A DNA stretch of 20,706 nucleotides. It comes from Oscillospiraceae bacterium. Lineage in GTDB: Bacteria; Bacillota; Clostridia; Oscillospirales; Ruminococcaceae. The translations under genes and the position numbers were made by a program. The stretch is from positions 1 to 20,706 of the forward strand of contig DOQG01000067.1 in assembly GCA_003512525.1 (NCBI GenBank), written 5' to 3'. The notes below the pieces were generated by a model, which saw nothing but the letters and a program-made list of their open reading frames with translations, did no database searches and was not told the origin of the DNA. Each line of letters starts with the position of its first letter. Within the stretch, counting starts at the first letter, position 1. Shown piece by piece: positions 8,586-16,115 of this stretch.

Positions 8586-9031
8586 TATTCTTCCTCAACC
8601 TTTACGCTGAACTGTGCAACGATACCTGTAAACAGTCTTGCTTCTGCAGTGAATGTGCCGAATGACTTGATATCGCTCTTTGTTACTATCTTTCTCTTGT
8701 CAACGTCAAAGCCGAAATCACGCTTTATCAGTGCGCTTATATCCTTGCCGGTAACAGAACCGAACAGCTTTCCGCCCTGTCCTGCTTTTGCCTTGATTGT
8801 AAGCACCTTGCCGCCGATAGTATCCTTTATCTTCTTTGCGTTAGCCGCTTCAACATCAAGCTTGTGCTGTGCAGACGCCTTCTGACCCTCGAGGTGGTTA
8901 AGGTTCTCGTTGGTAGCTTCTACCGCAAGCCCCTTCTTGATAAGGCAGTTTCTTGCGTATGCGTCCTTGACTTCCTTGACTTCGCCCTTCTTGCCAGAGC
9001 CTGCTACGTCTTGTGTGAAAATTACCTTCAT
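8585..9031 (-). CDS. rplI: 50S ribosomal protein bL9
   Basis: This 148-residue protein binds 23S rRNA near the L1 stalk and helps maintain reading frame. The N-terminal domain begins MKVIFTQDVAGSGKKGEV and has the typical lysine/glycine signature, with YARNCLIKKGLA at about 25-36. A charged connecting helix (about 40-75) and a C-terminal domain around GKLFGSVTGKDI (87-98) follow. Length matches the family. The ATG at 9031 has AGAAAGGAC nearby. It follows gdpP by 18 nt and overlaps dnaB by one base, so it is translated within the operon. Confidence 0.97.
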   Translation of the reverse strand: MKVIFTQDVAGSGKKGEVKEVKDAYARNCLIKKGLAVEATNENLNHLEGQKASAQHKLDVEAANAKKIKDTIGGKVLTIKAKAGQGGKLFGSVTGKDISALIKRDFGFDVDKRKIVTKSDIKSFGTFTAEARLFTGIVAQFSVKVEEE

Positions 9032-9049
9032 TTTATATCGTCCTTTCTT

Positions 9050-11062
9050 TTAACTGCGCTGTGCAGTCTTGTTATCATTTGAATTTACCTTTATCAGACT
9101 TAAATAGTAATCGTCTATTGATTTTTTGAGTACCTCGAGCGCTTCGCCCAGTGTTTCGTCCTTAAGCTGTGCGCCTGCCATCGTCTGATGACCGCCGCCG
9201 CCCAGAGCCTCCATAATGAGCTGAACATTTAAATTGCCCATACTTCTTGCGCTTATCGATATCTCGTTGCTCATCGTCTTGTACAGTACGAATGATGCGT
9301 CGACATTCTTGATAGTGAGCAATTCGTCCGCCGCCTGCGGAGCAACGATCCTCAGGTCGTCCGCATAGAAGTCGCAGGGTGCTATCGCGCACTTGCGATA
9401 GATCTCCGCTTCCGCTACTATCTGGGTCTTTCGCTTATAGCTGTCTATGGAGCTTGAGAACATCTTTTTGACGGTTATCGTATCTGCACCCATCTTGCGC
9501 AGTACAGCCGCCGCCTCAAAGGTTCTGACACCCGTTTTCATAACGAAATTCTTGGTGTCAAGCATAATTCCGGCAAGAAGGCACTCTGCCTGTACCGCTC
9601 TGAGCTTGCCGGCTTCGCCGAAGTACTGTATAAGCTCGGTCACCATTTCCGATGCGGAGGACGCATACGGCTCGTGGTGGAATATTACGGCATTGTCTAT
9701 GTAGTTTACCATCTTCCTGTGGTGGTCGATGACAACTACCTTCTTTGCCTTTTCGTAAAGCTCCTTGCTTTCGATTATCAGCGGGTTATGAGTGTCGCAT
9801 ATTATAAGCAAGGTGTTATCTGTTGTTTCTCCGACCGCATCGGAAGGCTCCATAAACAACGGTTCTTCTCCGTCAACGTGCGGAAATCTGTCTATCAGCA
9901 CCTTTGCAAGTGAAGTGTTGTAGTCACATACCGCCCATGCACTCTTGCCGAGGTTTCTTATAGCGCAGGTAAGACCTACCGATGAGCCCACGCTGTCAAG
10001 GTCGCTGTACTTGTGACCCATTATGAATATCTTATCCGCATTGTCAACAAGCTCCAGCAGTGAGTTTGCGATAATTCGCGTCTTTACCTTGGTATGGCGC
10101 TCAACGCCCTTTGATACTCCGCCGTAGAACTCGAAGCCGTTGTACGTCTTTACCGCCGCCTGATCGCCGCCTCGTCCGAGCGCCATTTCAAGTGCCTGAC
10201 GTGCGAACTGCTCGCTTTCCTTGAGCGTTTTGCCTGTTCTGCCGATACCTATCGACATTGTGACGTTCAACCTGTCGTTTACGAATATCTCTCTTGCCTT
10301 GTCGAGGATCTCTACCTTGTTTTCAAGTATCTTTCGGAGATGTCGTTCCTCAATTATCGCGATAAATCTGTCAGAAGCGTTCTTTCTCAGTACTCCGGTG
10401 GTCTGCCCCGCAAAGTCCTCAAGAAGCTTGTCTATCTGTACGGAAACGTGCGCCTTTTCACTTTCAAGGCAACCGCTGATAAGCTCCTCATAGCCGTCTA
10501 CCATAAACAGCATTACAACAGGCTGTGACAGCTTTTTCTCCGTTTCAAGGGCTGTGATGTCGGTGATATTCTTGAAAAACAGCAAGGTAAGCTCCTTTGC
10601 CTCTTCTTCATCGGGCACTCTTGCGAACACCTTGTACACACTGTCCTTATATGTTATTGTAATGCCGTCGTCGGTAAAAAAATCCGTTGCCGGTATATCG
10701 GTGATATCAGACAGCTCCATACCGTATTCACAGCACTCGGGAAATTCCTCGGTGAATTTCCCGTTTGTCCATACTATTCTTCCTGCACTGTCTATAATTA
10801 CCGCCGACATCGGGAAGCTGTGCACCGACATATGCATCTTGGCTTCAAGCTCATCGTCAATTCGCGCATAGTACTGGAACGTCTTTCTCGTTACCTGTAT
10901 GAGCTTACCTATGGCAAAGCCGCCGATAAGAACCACAAAAGGCGCAGACAGCCAGAATATGTTTATATCCCTGGTGTATATATAGCCCTGCATTATCACC
11001 AGTGCGATAACCAGTGCCGAAACAGATATGACAAGTCCGCCGTCACGATAAAAATTCTTCAC
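9050..11062 (-). CDS. gdpP: Cyclic-di-AMP phosphodiesterase GdpP (DHH-DHHA1 family)
   Basis: This membrane-bound enzyme hydrolyses the second messenger c-di-AMP, affecting osmotic balance and wall stress. The 670 residues run in the usual order. Two membrane segments lie at about 10-28 and 36-55. A PAS-like sensor lies at about 80-170 and a degenerate GGDEF-like domain at about 180-310, where GRGGDQAAV (296-304) replaces an active GGDEF. The DHH catalytic domain has MGHKYSDLDSVGS (348-360), CDTHNP (422-427) and VVIDHHR (443-449). The DHHA1 domain carries GGGGHQTMAG (621-630). All metal-binding motifs are intact. The start is a GTG at 11062 with AAGGAGG eight bases upstream. Gaps of 28 nt to rnj and 18 nt to rplI place it inside one operon. 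Confidence 0.96.
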   Translation of the reverse strand: MKNFYRDGGLVISVSALVIALVIMQGYIYTRDINIFWLSAPFVVLIGGFAIGKLIQVTRKTFQYYARIDDELEAKMHMSVHSFPMSAVIIDSAGRIVWTNGKFTEEFPECCEYGMELSDITDIPATDFFTDDGITITYKDSVYKVFARVPDEEEAKELTLLFFKNITDITALETEKKLSQPVVMLFMVDGYEELISGCLESEKAHVSVQIDKLLEDFAGQTTGVLRKNASDRFIAIIEERHLRKILENKVEILDKAREIFVNDRLNVTMSIGIGRTGKTLKESEQFARQALEMALGRGGDQAAVKTYNGFEFYGGVSKGVERHTKVKTRIIANSLLELVDNADKIFIMGHKYSDLDSVGSSVGLTCAIRNLGKSAWAVCDYNTSLAKVLIDRFPHVDGEEPLFMEPSDAVGETTDNTLLIICDTHNPLIIESKELYEKAKKVVVIDHHRKMVNYIDNAVIFHHEPYASSASEMVTELIQYFGEAGKLRAVQAECLLAGIMLDTKNFVMKTGVRTFEAAAVLRKMGADTITVKKMFSSSIDSYKRKTQIVAEAEIYRKCAIAPCDFYADDLRIVAPQAADELLTIKNVDASFVLYKTMSNEISISARSMGNLNVQLIMEALGGGGHQTMAGAQLKDETLGEALEVLKKSIDDYYLSLIKVNSNDNKTAQRS

Positions 11063-11090
11063 TTTCTGCGCCTCCTTTGTTTTTACTGTT

Positions 11091-13226
11091 TTATACTTCC
11101 ATTATTATAGGCAGTATCATGGGGTTTCGCTTTGTTTTCTGGAATATGAAGTTGCCCAGCTCATCTCTTACACTTGACTTTATATTGCCCCACTCGCGGA
11201 TATTTCTGTCCGCACAGGTCCGGAGCGTCTTCTTTACAAGCTGTTTAGCCTCGTCCATAAGCGCTTCGGATTCTCTTACATATACAAATCCTCTTGATAC
11301 TATATCCGGACCTGCCGCTACCGCGCCCGTTTCACGGTTTATAGTAGTGACAACAACAATAAGTCCGTCCTCGGACAGATGCTTTCTGTCACGCAGTACG
11401 ACCGAGCCGACATCTCCGACTCCGAGTCCGTCAACAAGCACCTTTCCTGCGGGCACCTGACCTACCACTTTCATTTCAACGCTGTCTGTTTCTACTACCT
11501 GACCGATATTGAGAAGGAATATATTTTTCTCGGGTATGCCCATCTTTATGGCAAGCCCCTCGTGCTTTTTCATATGCTTGTATTCGCCGTGTATCGGAAT
11601 AAAGAATTTAGGCTTTGTCAGCGCAAGCATCATTTTAAGCTCGTCCTGGCAGGCGTGACCCGAAACGTGTACCTCGTACATAGCCTCATATACGACCTCA
11701 GCGCCCTGCTTCATAAGTTCGTTTACGAGCTTGCCGACAAACTTCTCATTGCCGGGTATAGGAGTTGCGGAAATAATGATAAGGTCATTCGGAGTTATCG
11801 ACACCTGTCTGTGGTCGCCCGATGACATTCTCGAAAGCGCAGAAAGCGGTTCGCCCTGGCTTCCCGTTGTGATAATTACCATCTTCTCAGGCGGATACTT
11901 GTTGACATCTTCTATATCCACAAGCATACCCTGAGGTACTTTTATATAATTGAGCTCGATCGCGGTAGTAAGCACGTTGAGCATACTCCTGCCCGAAACG
12001 GCGACCTTTCTGCCCCACGCCTCCGCATTGTTTATGATCTGCTGTATTCTGTGAATATTTGAGGAGAACGTCGCAACGATTATCCGCTTGCCGTCAGCAC
12101 CCGCAAACAGACTCTTGAAGCTCTCTCCGACCTTTCTCTCGGTCGCCGTATAGCCCGGACGCTCCGCGTTTGTGCTTTCCGAAAGCAGTGCGAGAACGCC
12201 CTTGTTTCCGAGCTCGCCGAAACGAGCCAGATCGATTATTCCGCCCTCGATAGGTGTATAGTCAACCTTAAAGTCGCCTGTATGCACGATAACGCCCGCA
12301 GGTGTATGCACCGCCATGGCACACGCATCGGGGATAGAATGGTTCACCCTGATAAATTCAACGCTCATACAGCCCATTCTTACGTTCTGGCGCGGTACAA
12401 CAACATTCAGCGAGCATTGCGATAAAATACCGTGTTCGCGGAGCTTACCCTCGACAAGTCCGAGCGTAAGTCTTGTGCCGTATACAGGTACGTTTATCTT
12501 TTTCAGGAAGTACGGCAGTGCACCGATATGATCTTCATGACCGTGGGTCAGCACCACACCTCTTATCTTTTCCTTGTTCTTTTCAAGATAAGTAAAATCG
12601 GGTATAACAAGATCTACACCGAGCATATCATCATCGGGGAATGCAAGTCCGCAGTCGATAATGAATATATCGTTGCAGCATTCGTAAACGTAAATATTCT
12701 TGCCTATCTCATTCACACCGCCGAGTGACATAATTCTTACAGGTGTTTTTCTGCTTTCCTTTTTGTCATCCTCGGTAAAATATGACGGATACTGCATATT
12801 CTTATTCTGTTCGTTTTTACTGCCGTGCGATCTGCTGTCTGTCAGCACGGGCTTTTTTTCATTTTGTCTGTTGTTTGTCGGGACAGCTTTCTTACAGATC
12901 TGCCTGTTATCGGTCAGTACAGGCTTTTTTCCGTTCTGACGGTCGTCTGCCGATACCGGCTGCTTTACGCTTTGTCTGTTGTCGGTCAAAACGTTTTTCT
13001 TGTCATTGAGCACAGGTCCTCTCTTATCGGTAAGAACCTTTTTTTCGCCCGATACGGGTTTAAGATTTTTCAGCACATCGGTTTCCTTATTTTCCGGCGC
13101 ATTTCTGTCGGTCAGCTTGAACTGCTTTGCAAAAGGATTTTTCTTGCGCTTAGAATACGGCTTGGTCGCCTTGGGCTTTATGCTTTCCGTTACAGTCAAT
13201 AAATTTTTAGAGTCAATAATTCCCAT
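11091..13226 (-). CDS. rnj: Ribonuclease J with long repeat-containing basic N-terminal extension
   Basis: RNase J is a metallo-beta-lactamase/beta-CASP nuclease that does 5'-3' exonuclease and endonuclease work in RNA decay and rRNA maturation. The core begins near residue 163 (VRIMSLGGVNEIGKN) and carries the zinc motif HGHEDHIG (228-235). NHSIPDA, HTGDFKVD and SGHACQDELK motifs lie further on. At 711 residues it is about 150 longer than common RNase J. The excess is N-terminal, rich in Lys, Asn, Asp and Arg, and holds five to six 12-residue repeats. The ATG at 13226 has AGGAAAGG eight bases upstream. Internal Met144 or Met166 would give a normal-length protein, but I see no better site there. 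It is the first gene of the operon, with a 466-nt leader. Confidence 0.95.
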   Translation of the reverse strand: MGIIDSKNLLTVTESIKPKATKPYSKRKKNPFAKQFKLTDRNAPENKETDVLKNLKPVSGEKKVLTDKRGPVLNDKKNVLTDNRQSVKQPVSADDRQNGKKPVLTDNRQICKKAVPTNNRQNEKKPVLTDSRSHGSKNEQNKNMQYPSYFTEDDKKESRKTPVRIMSLGGVNEIGKNIYVYECCNDIFIIDCGLAFPDDDMLGVDLVIPDFTYLEKNKEKIRGVVLTHGHEDHIGALPYFLKKINVPVYGTRLTLGLVEGKLREHGILSQCSLNVVVPRQNVRMGCMSVEFIRVNHSIPDACAMAVHTPAGVIVHTGDFKVDYTPIEGGIIDLARFGELGNKGVLALLSESTNAERPGYTATERKVGESFKSLFAGADGKRIIVATFSSNIHRIQQIINNAEAWGRKVAVSGRSMLNVLTTAIELNYIKVPQGMLVDIEDVNKYPPEKMVIITTGSQGEPLSALSRMSSGDHRQVSITPNDLIIISATPIPGNEKFVGKLVNELMKQGAEVVYEAMYEVHVSGHACQDELKMMLALTKPKFFIPIHGEYKHMKKHEGLAIKMGIPEKNIFLLNIGQVVETDSVEMKVVGQVPAGKVLVDGLGVGDVGSVVLRDRKHLSEDGLIVVVTTINRETGAVAAGPDIVSRGFVYVRESEALMDEAKQLVKKTLRTCADRNIREWGNIKSSVRDELGNFIFQKTKRNPMILPIIMEV
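12822..13001 (-). repeat. Five tandem 36-bp units in rnj encoding 12-residue repeats
   Basis: Residues 76-135 of RNase J fall into five units of 12: KKNVLTDNRQSV, KQPVSADDRQNG, KKPVLTDNRQIC, KKAVPTNNRQNE and KKPVLTDSRSHG. A diverged 14-residue unit (KKVLTDKRGPVLND, 62-75) precedes them, reaching 13043. Consensus is K-K-P-V-L-T-D-N-R-Q-x-x. The DNA units have diverged but stay in frame, so the array looks selected or at least tolerated as protein. The charge pattern suggests a disordered, RNA- or partner-binding segment. That is inference. Confidence 0.9.
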
Positions 13227-13692
13227 TTAAAATACCTTTCCTTCCATAGGACGCTTATATCTTATGTACACGTCCGTACAGACGGAAAAGCGGCAATATA
13301 TAATTTGCCCACAAATCAGACAGTGAATATACTTTGAGTACACGTTCACGGGGCATACTTCCCCCTTTGAAACAAAGCAAAGCTGACCCGTAACCGTATA
13401 CAGGCTCTTTTCACTGCAAGCGGCATTGTCAAAATGTCATAAGTACTGTCGGCAGGGATTTGTCTGCATAAATCCTATCCTTCGCCGACTTTCAGTGCTG
13501 TTGAAATTAAAATGCTGTGTCATAAGGAAAATATATAATTTCTTTAAACCGCTTTTCCGCTATTTTTTTGTTTTATAATTTACTTAAAATAAATCCGTTA
13601 TTCATGTACCCGTTTCATTGTGCCGATCATTGCTTTCTCGCTATGCTACAGCCGAGCTGTATTTTCCCGGGTAAACGGCAGAGCCGCATTTG
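13227..13692 (-). promoter_or_regulatory. Long, structured 5' leader of the rnj operon (candidate cis-regulatory RNA)
   Basis: From the predicted start near 13692 to the rnj ATG there are 466 nt with no convincing gene. The minus-strand RNA has several good helices. A 5' domain can pair TACCCG (13673-13668) with CGGGTA (13612-13607) and CCGTT with AACGG around an ACAGC-TCG-GCTGT hairpin. An 11-bp perfect long-range helix joins CGGAAAAGCGG (13559-13549) to CCGCTTTTCCG (13293-13283). Inside it lie a long hairpin at 13499-13442 and a CAGTGAA/TTCACTG helix (13416-13410 with 13327-13321) enclosing GGGG/CCCC. No known riboswitch motif was recognised and there is no clear terminator. It could be an autoregulatory leader or a separate small RNA. 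Confidence 0.5.
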
Positions 13693-13698
13693 ATTTAT

Positions 13699-13727
13699 AT
13701 TTTACAACATAACCGTCCGAATGTCAA
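13699..13727 (-). promoter_or_regulatory. Sigma-A promoter of the rnj-gdpP-rplI-dnaB-tilS operon
   Basis: On the minus strand a perfect TTGACA (13722-13727) is followed after exactly 17 bases by TAAAAT (13699-13704). It is the best promoter I find upstream of rnj. TATAAA at 13572-13577 lacks a -35. The predicted start is near 13692. Confidence 0.8.
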
Positions 13728-14012
13728 GAACGGCAACAGTCTGAAATTTGTCAATTTCCGTTGAACAGTGCCGTATTACGGGGATTTTGCATTTTTTACG
13801 CAAACTTATACTTCCGCATCTTTCAACAACGTACATCGTCATATGAACGTTTCTTTTGACAAGCGCCTCGCTTAATAGTCAAAAAAGCAGACCCGCCGGC
13901 AATTATCAAAACACTTTTGCACGCTTTACGCTTCTGTGCCTAATATCTGTATTTTGACTAATACCGACCGCTTACTTTGCACCTGCTTTATGCACATTAC
14001 CAAAATTGCCTA
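13728..14012 (+). other. Non-coding divergent control region with short inverted motifs
   Basis: These 285 bp separate the rnj promoter (minus) from the promoter at 14013 (plus), and I see no gene. A hairpin-capable sequence lies at 13854-13884: TTTTGAC, then AAGCG-CCT-CGCTT, then GTCAAAA. TAATAGTCAAAA (13873-13884) is repeated in inverted form as TTTTGACTAATA (13952-13963), 11 of 12 bases matching. These could be sites for a regulator of either operon, but no such protein is identified. Confidence 0.45.
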
Positions 14013-14041
14013 TTTACAAACGGAATTTAAAGTGTTATAAT
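14013..14041 (+). promoter_or_regulatory. Sigma-A promoter of the ATPase/2-oxoacid oxidoreductase operon
   Basis: TTTACA (14013-14018) and a perfect TATAAT (14036-14041) are separated by 17 bases. The predicted start near 14048 leaves a leader of about 46 nt to the ATG at 14094. This excludes the upstream in-frame TTG at 14046 as a start. Confidence 0.85.
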
Positions 14042-14093
14042 TGATTTGTTGATTTACCCGCCAAATAAGCGGGACAGTGCAAAAAGGATAAAA

Positions 14094-14756
14094 ATGGATT
14101 TCAAAAAGATAAATATAATAACGGGACATTACGGTTCGGGTAAAACAAACGTGTCTGTCAATATGGCGCTCGACCTTGCCGCAAAAGGCGAAAAGGTCAC
14201 GGTCGTTGACCTGGATATCGTAAATCCTTATTTCAGAACAGCCGATTTCAAAGAGCTGTTCGGCAAGTACAATATCAGTCTTACCGTGCCGACATACGCA
14301 AACTCAAACCTTGACATTCCGGCGCTGGGTTTTGATATGAACGGAATTGCCGACCGTGACGGATATATTATAATAGATGTCGGCGGCGACGATGAGGGTG
14401 CTAAAGCACTCGGCAGATACAGAAAAGTATTTGAAAAATACGACACACAGATGCTGTACGTCATCAACCGCTGCAGATATCTCACGAAAGAGCCTGAAGA
14501 AGCATTACAGCTGATGTACGAGATAGAAAACGCATCGGGCATGAAGTGTGACGGAATAATAAACAACACAAACCTCGGCAGTGAAACCGACAGTAACATA
14601 ATACACGGCTCGGTCGACTATGCGGACAGAGTATGCCGTGCGGCGGGTCTTCCGCTTTCGGCAGTGACCGCAAAGGCGGAATTTCTTGACGGGATCGACA
14701 AGGCGTATCCTATAAAGGTATATGTCAAAAAGCTTTGGGAAGATTTTGCGGACTAA
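14094..14756 (+). CDS. MinD/ParA-like P-loop ATPase, function unknown
   Basis: This 220-residue soluble protein has the SIMIBI (MinD/ParA/Mrp) nucleotide-binding fold. The P-loop is GHYGSGKT (11-18). The residue that is the signature lysine in canonical KGGxGKT motifs is here His12. VVDLDIVNPYFR (37-48) is the switch I/A' region, IIIDVGGDDEGAKALGRY (92-109) is switch II, and VINRCRYLTKEPEE (123-136) and IINNTNLGSETD (155-166) follow. There is no DNA-binding domain, membrane-targeting helix or CXXC metal site. It heads an operon with the four subunits of a ferredoxin-dependent 2-oxoacid oxidoreductase (80-nt gap), so a role in maturing or regulating that enzyme is possible. I chose the ATG with AAGGA upstream. 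Confidence 0.85.
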   Translation: MDFKKINIITGHYGSGKTNVSVNMALDLAAKGEKVTVVDLDIVNPYFRTADFKELFGKYNISLTVPTYANSNLDIPALGFDMNGIADRDGYIIIDVGGDDEGAKALGRYRKVFEKYDTQMLYVINRCRYLTKEPEEALQLMYEIENASGMKCDGIINNTNLGSETDSNIIHGSVDYADRVCRAAGLPLSAVTAKAEFLDGIDKAYPIKVYVKKLWEDFAD

Positions 14757-14836
14757 CAGATTTAAGCTGTTTCCTTACCGAATTTGAATGGTAAGCCGAA
14801 TACAAAAAATCACAGGCGAAAGGAAAGGTCAGTAAT

Positions 14837-15055
14837 ATGGCAAAAATGAAAGTGGATTTTGACCGCTGTAAAGGTTGCGGACTGTGCACAACAGCCTGTC
14901 CGAAGAAAATAGTTGCCTTACAGACGGAAAAGCTCAACAAGAAGGGCTACTACACCGCCGTATGCACAGATGACGATGCTTGCATCGCTTGTGCACTGTG
15001 CGCTATGATGTGCCCCGACTGCGCTATCACTGTAGGAGGTGACAACAATGGCTGA
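14837..15055 (+). CDS. korD: 2-oxoacid:ferredoxin oxidoreductase delta subunit (2[4Fe-4S] ferredoxin type)
   Basis: This 72-residue protein carries two complete iron-sulfur motifs, CKGCGLCTTACP (11-22) and CIACALCAMMCP (49-60), with eight cysteines for two [4Fe-4S] clusters. It passes electrons from the thiamine centre of the oxidoreductase to soluble ferredoxin. AGGAAAGG lies upstream of the ATG. Its last 8 bases overlap the alpha-subunit gene, which implies coupled translation. The symbol follows the kor naming. The protein alone does not distinguish a 2-oxoglutarate enzyme from a branched-chain (vor) enzyme. Confidence 0.93.
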   Translation: MAKMKVDFDRCKGCGLCTTACPKKIVALQTEKLNKKGYYTAVCTDDDACIACALCAMMCPDCAITVGGDNNG

Positions 15056-16115
15056 GAAAAGTCTTATGAAGGGTAACGAAGCTCTGGCTGAAGCCGCTAT
15101 CAGAGCAGGCTGCAAGTGCTTCTTCGGTTATCCCATAACGCCGCAGACGGAAATTTCCGCATATCTGTCAAAGAGAATGCCAAAGGTAGGCGGCGTATTC
15201 TTACAGGCTGAGTCGGAGGTCGCGGCTATAAATATGGTTTACGGCTGTGCAGGCTCGGGTATCAGATGTATGACATCATCATCCTCTCCCGGAATTTCGC
15301 TTAAAACAGAGGGAATAAGCTATATAGCCGGTTCAGATCTGCCCTGCGTTATCATAGACGTACAAAGAGGCGGTCCGGGTCTTGGCGGTATCCAGCCGTC
15401 ACAGGCTGACTATTGGCAGATAACACACGCTCTCGGTCACGGCGACTTCCACGCTATCGTATTTGCTCCCGCGTCGGTTCAGGAAATGGTCGATACCGTA
15501 ACCAAGGCGTTTGACCTTGCGGATGAGTACAGAATGCCCGCAGTTATACTGGCGGACGGACTTCTCGGTCAGATGATGGAGCCTGTAGCGTTTGAGGACA
15601 CCGAAATAAAGATGTCAGATGCATCAAAGAAGCCGTGGGCTGCCTGCGGTCACGGCAACAAGAGAAAACACAATATTATCAATTCTCTTTACCTTAAGCC
15701 CGATCAGCTTGAGGAGAATGTAAGAGAAAGATTTGAAAGATATGAAGATCTGAAAGCAAAGCATACAGAGGCTGTCAGCGACTACTGCGAGGATGCGGAT
15801 ACGGTCGTTGTAGCTTACGGTTCGACTGCAAGACTTGCAAAGTCCGCAGTTGAGGCGGCAAGAAAAGAGGGGCTCAAGGTCGGTATAGTAAGACCGGTAA
15901 CTCTCTGGCCTTATCCTGCCAAGGAGATCGCCGAAGCCTGCAAGAACGCAAAGAATGTTCTGTGTGTTGAGATGTCGATGGGTCAGATGGTAGACGATGT
16001 AAAGATCGCTCTCAACTGCTCGAAGCCCGTTGAGTTCTACGGCAGAACAGGCGGCGTTATCCCGAAACCCGCTGAGATACTTGAAAAGTTAAGAGAAATG
16101 GGAGGTAAGAACTAA
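15048..16115 (+). CDS. korA: 2-oxoacid:ferredoxin oxidoreductase alpha subunit (KorA/VorB type)
   Basis: This 355-residue subunit contains the pyrimidine-binding domain and the domain II fold of the enzyme that decarboxylates a 2-oxoacid with CoA to an acyl-CoA and reduced ferredoxin. Family motifs are FFGYPITPQTEI (about 25-36), SSSSPGISLKTEGI (about 78-91) and QRGGPGLGGIQPSQADYWQ (about 107-125). The ATG at 15048 has GGAGG eight bases upstream. A GTG at 15039 lies on that site and is rejected. The gene overlaps korD by 8 nt and korB by 1 nt. Close homologues are often named VorB (3-methyl-2-oxobutanoate). Both 2-oxoglutarate and branched-chain acids remain possible substrates. Confidence 0.93.
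   Translation: MAEKSLMKGNEALAEAAIRAGCKCFFGYPITPQTEISAYLSKRMPKVGGVFLQAESEVAAINMVYGCAGSGIRCMTSSSSPGISLKTEGISYIAGSDLPCVIIDVQRGGPGLGGIQPSQADYWQITHALGHGDFHAIVFAPASVQEMVDTVTKAFDLADEYRMPAVILADGLLGQMMEPVAFEDTEIKMSDASKKPWAACGHGNKRKHNIINSLYLKPDQLEENVRERFERYEDLKAKHTEAVSDYCEDADTVVVAYGSTARLAKSAVEAARKEGLKVGIVRPVTLWPYPAKEIAEACKNAKNVLCVEMSMGQMVDDVKIALNCSKPVEFYGRTGGVIPKPAEILEKLREMGGKN

Noticed and set aside
12822..13043. CRISPR-like array
   Set aside because: The 36-bp periodicity is coding, in frame, without spacers, inside rnj.
13227..13692. Known RNA classes for the rnj leader: c-di-AMP (ydaO), T-box, cobalamin, SRP, tmRNA, RNase P
   Set aside because: None of the signature sequences I know for these (for example a GGAAGGAAGCAGCC-type SRP loop, T-box GGTGG, or a tmRNA tag and CCA end) is present. 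A covariance search would be decisive.
13854..13886. Hairpin as a terminator
   Set aside because: It lacks a U-tract in either direction and follows no gene.
14046..14093. TTG start at 14046 for the MinD-like ATPase
   Set aside because: It coincides with the predicted transcription start and has no ribosome binding site; ATG 14094 fits the family N-terminus.
15039..15047. GTG start at 15039 for korA
   Set aside because: The codon overlaps the GGAGG that serves the ATG at 15048.
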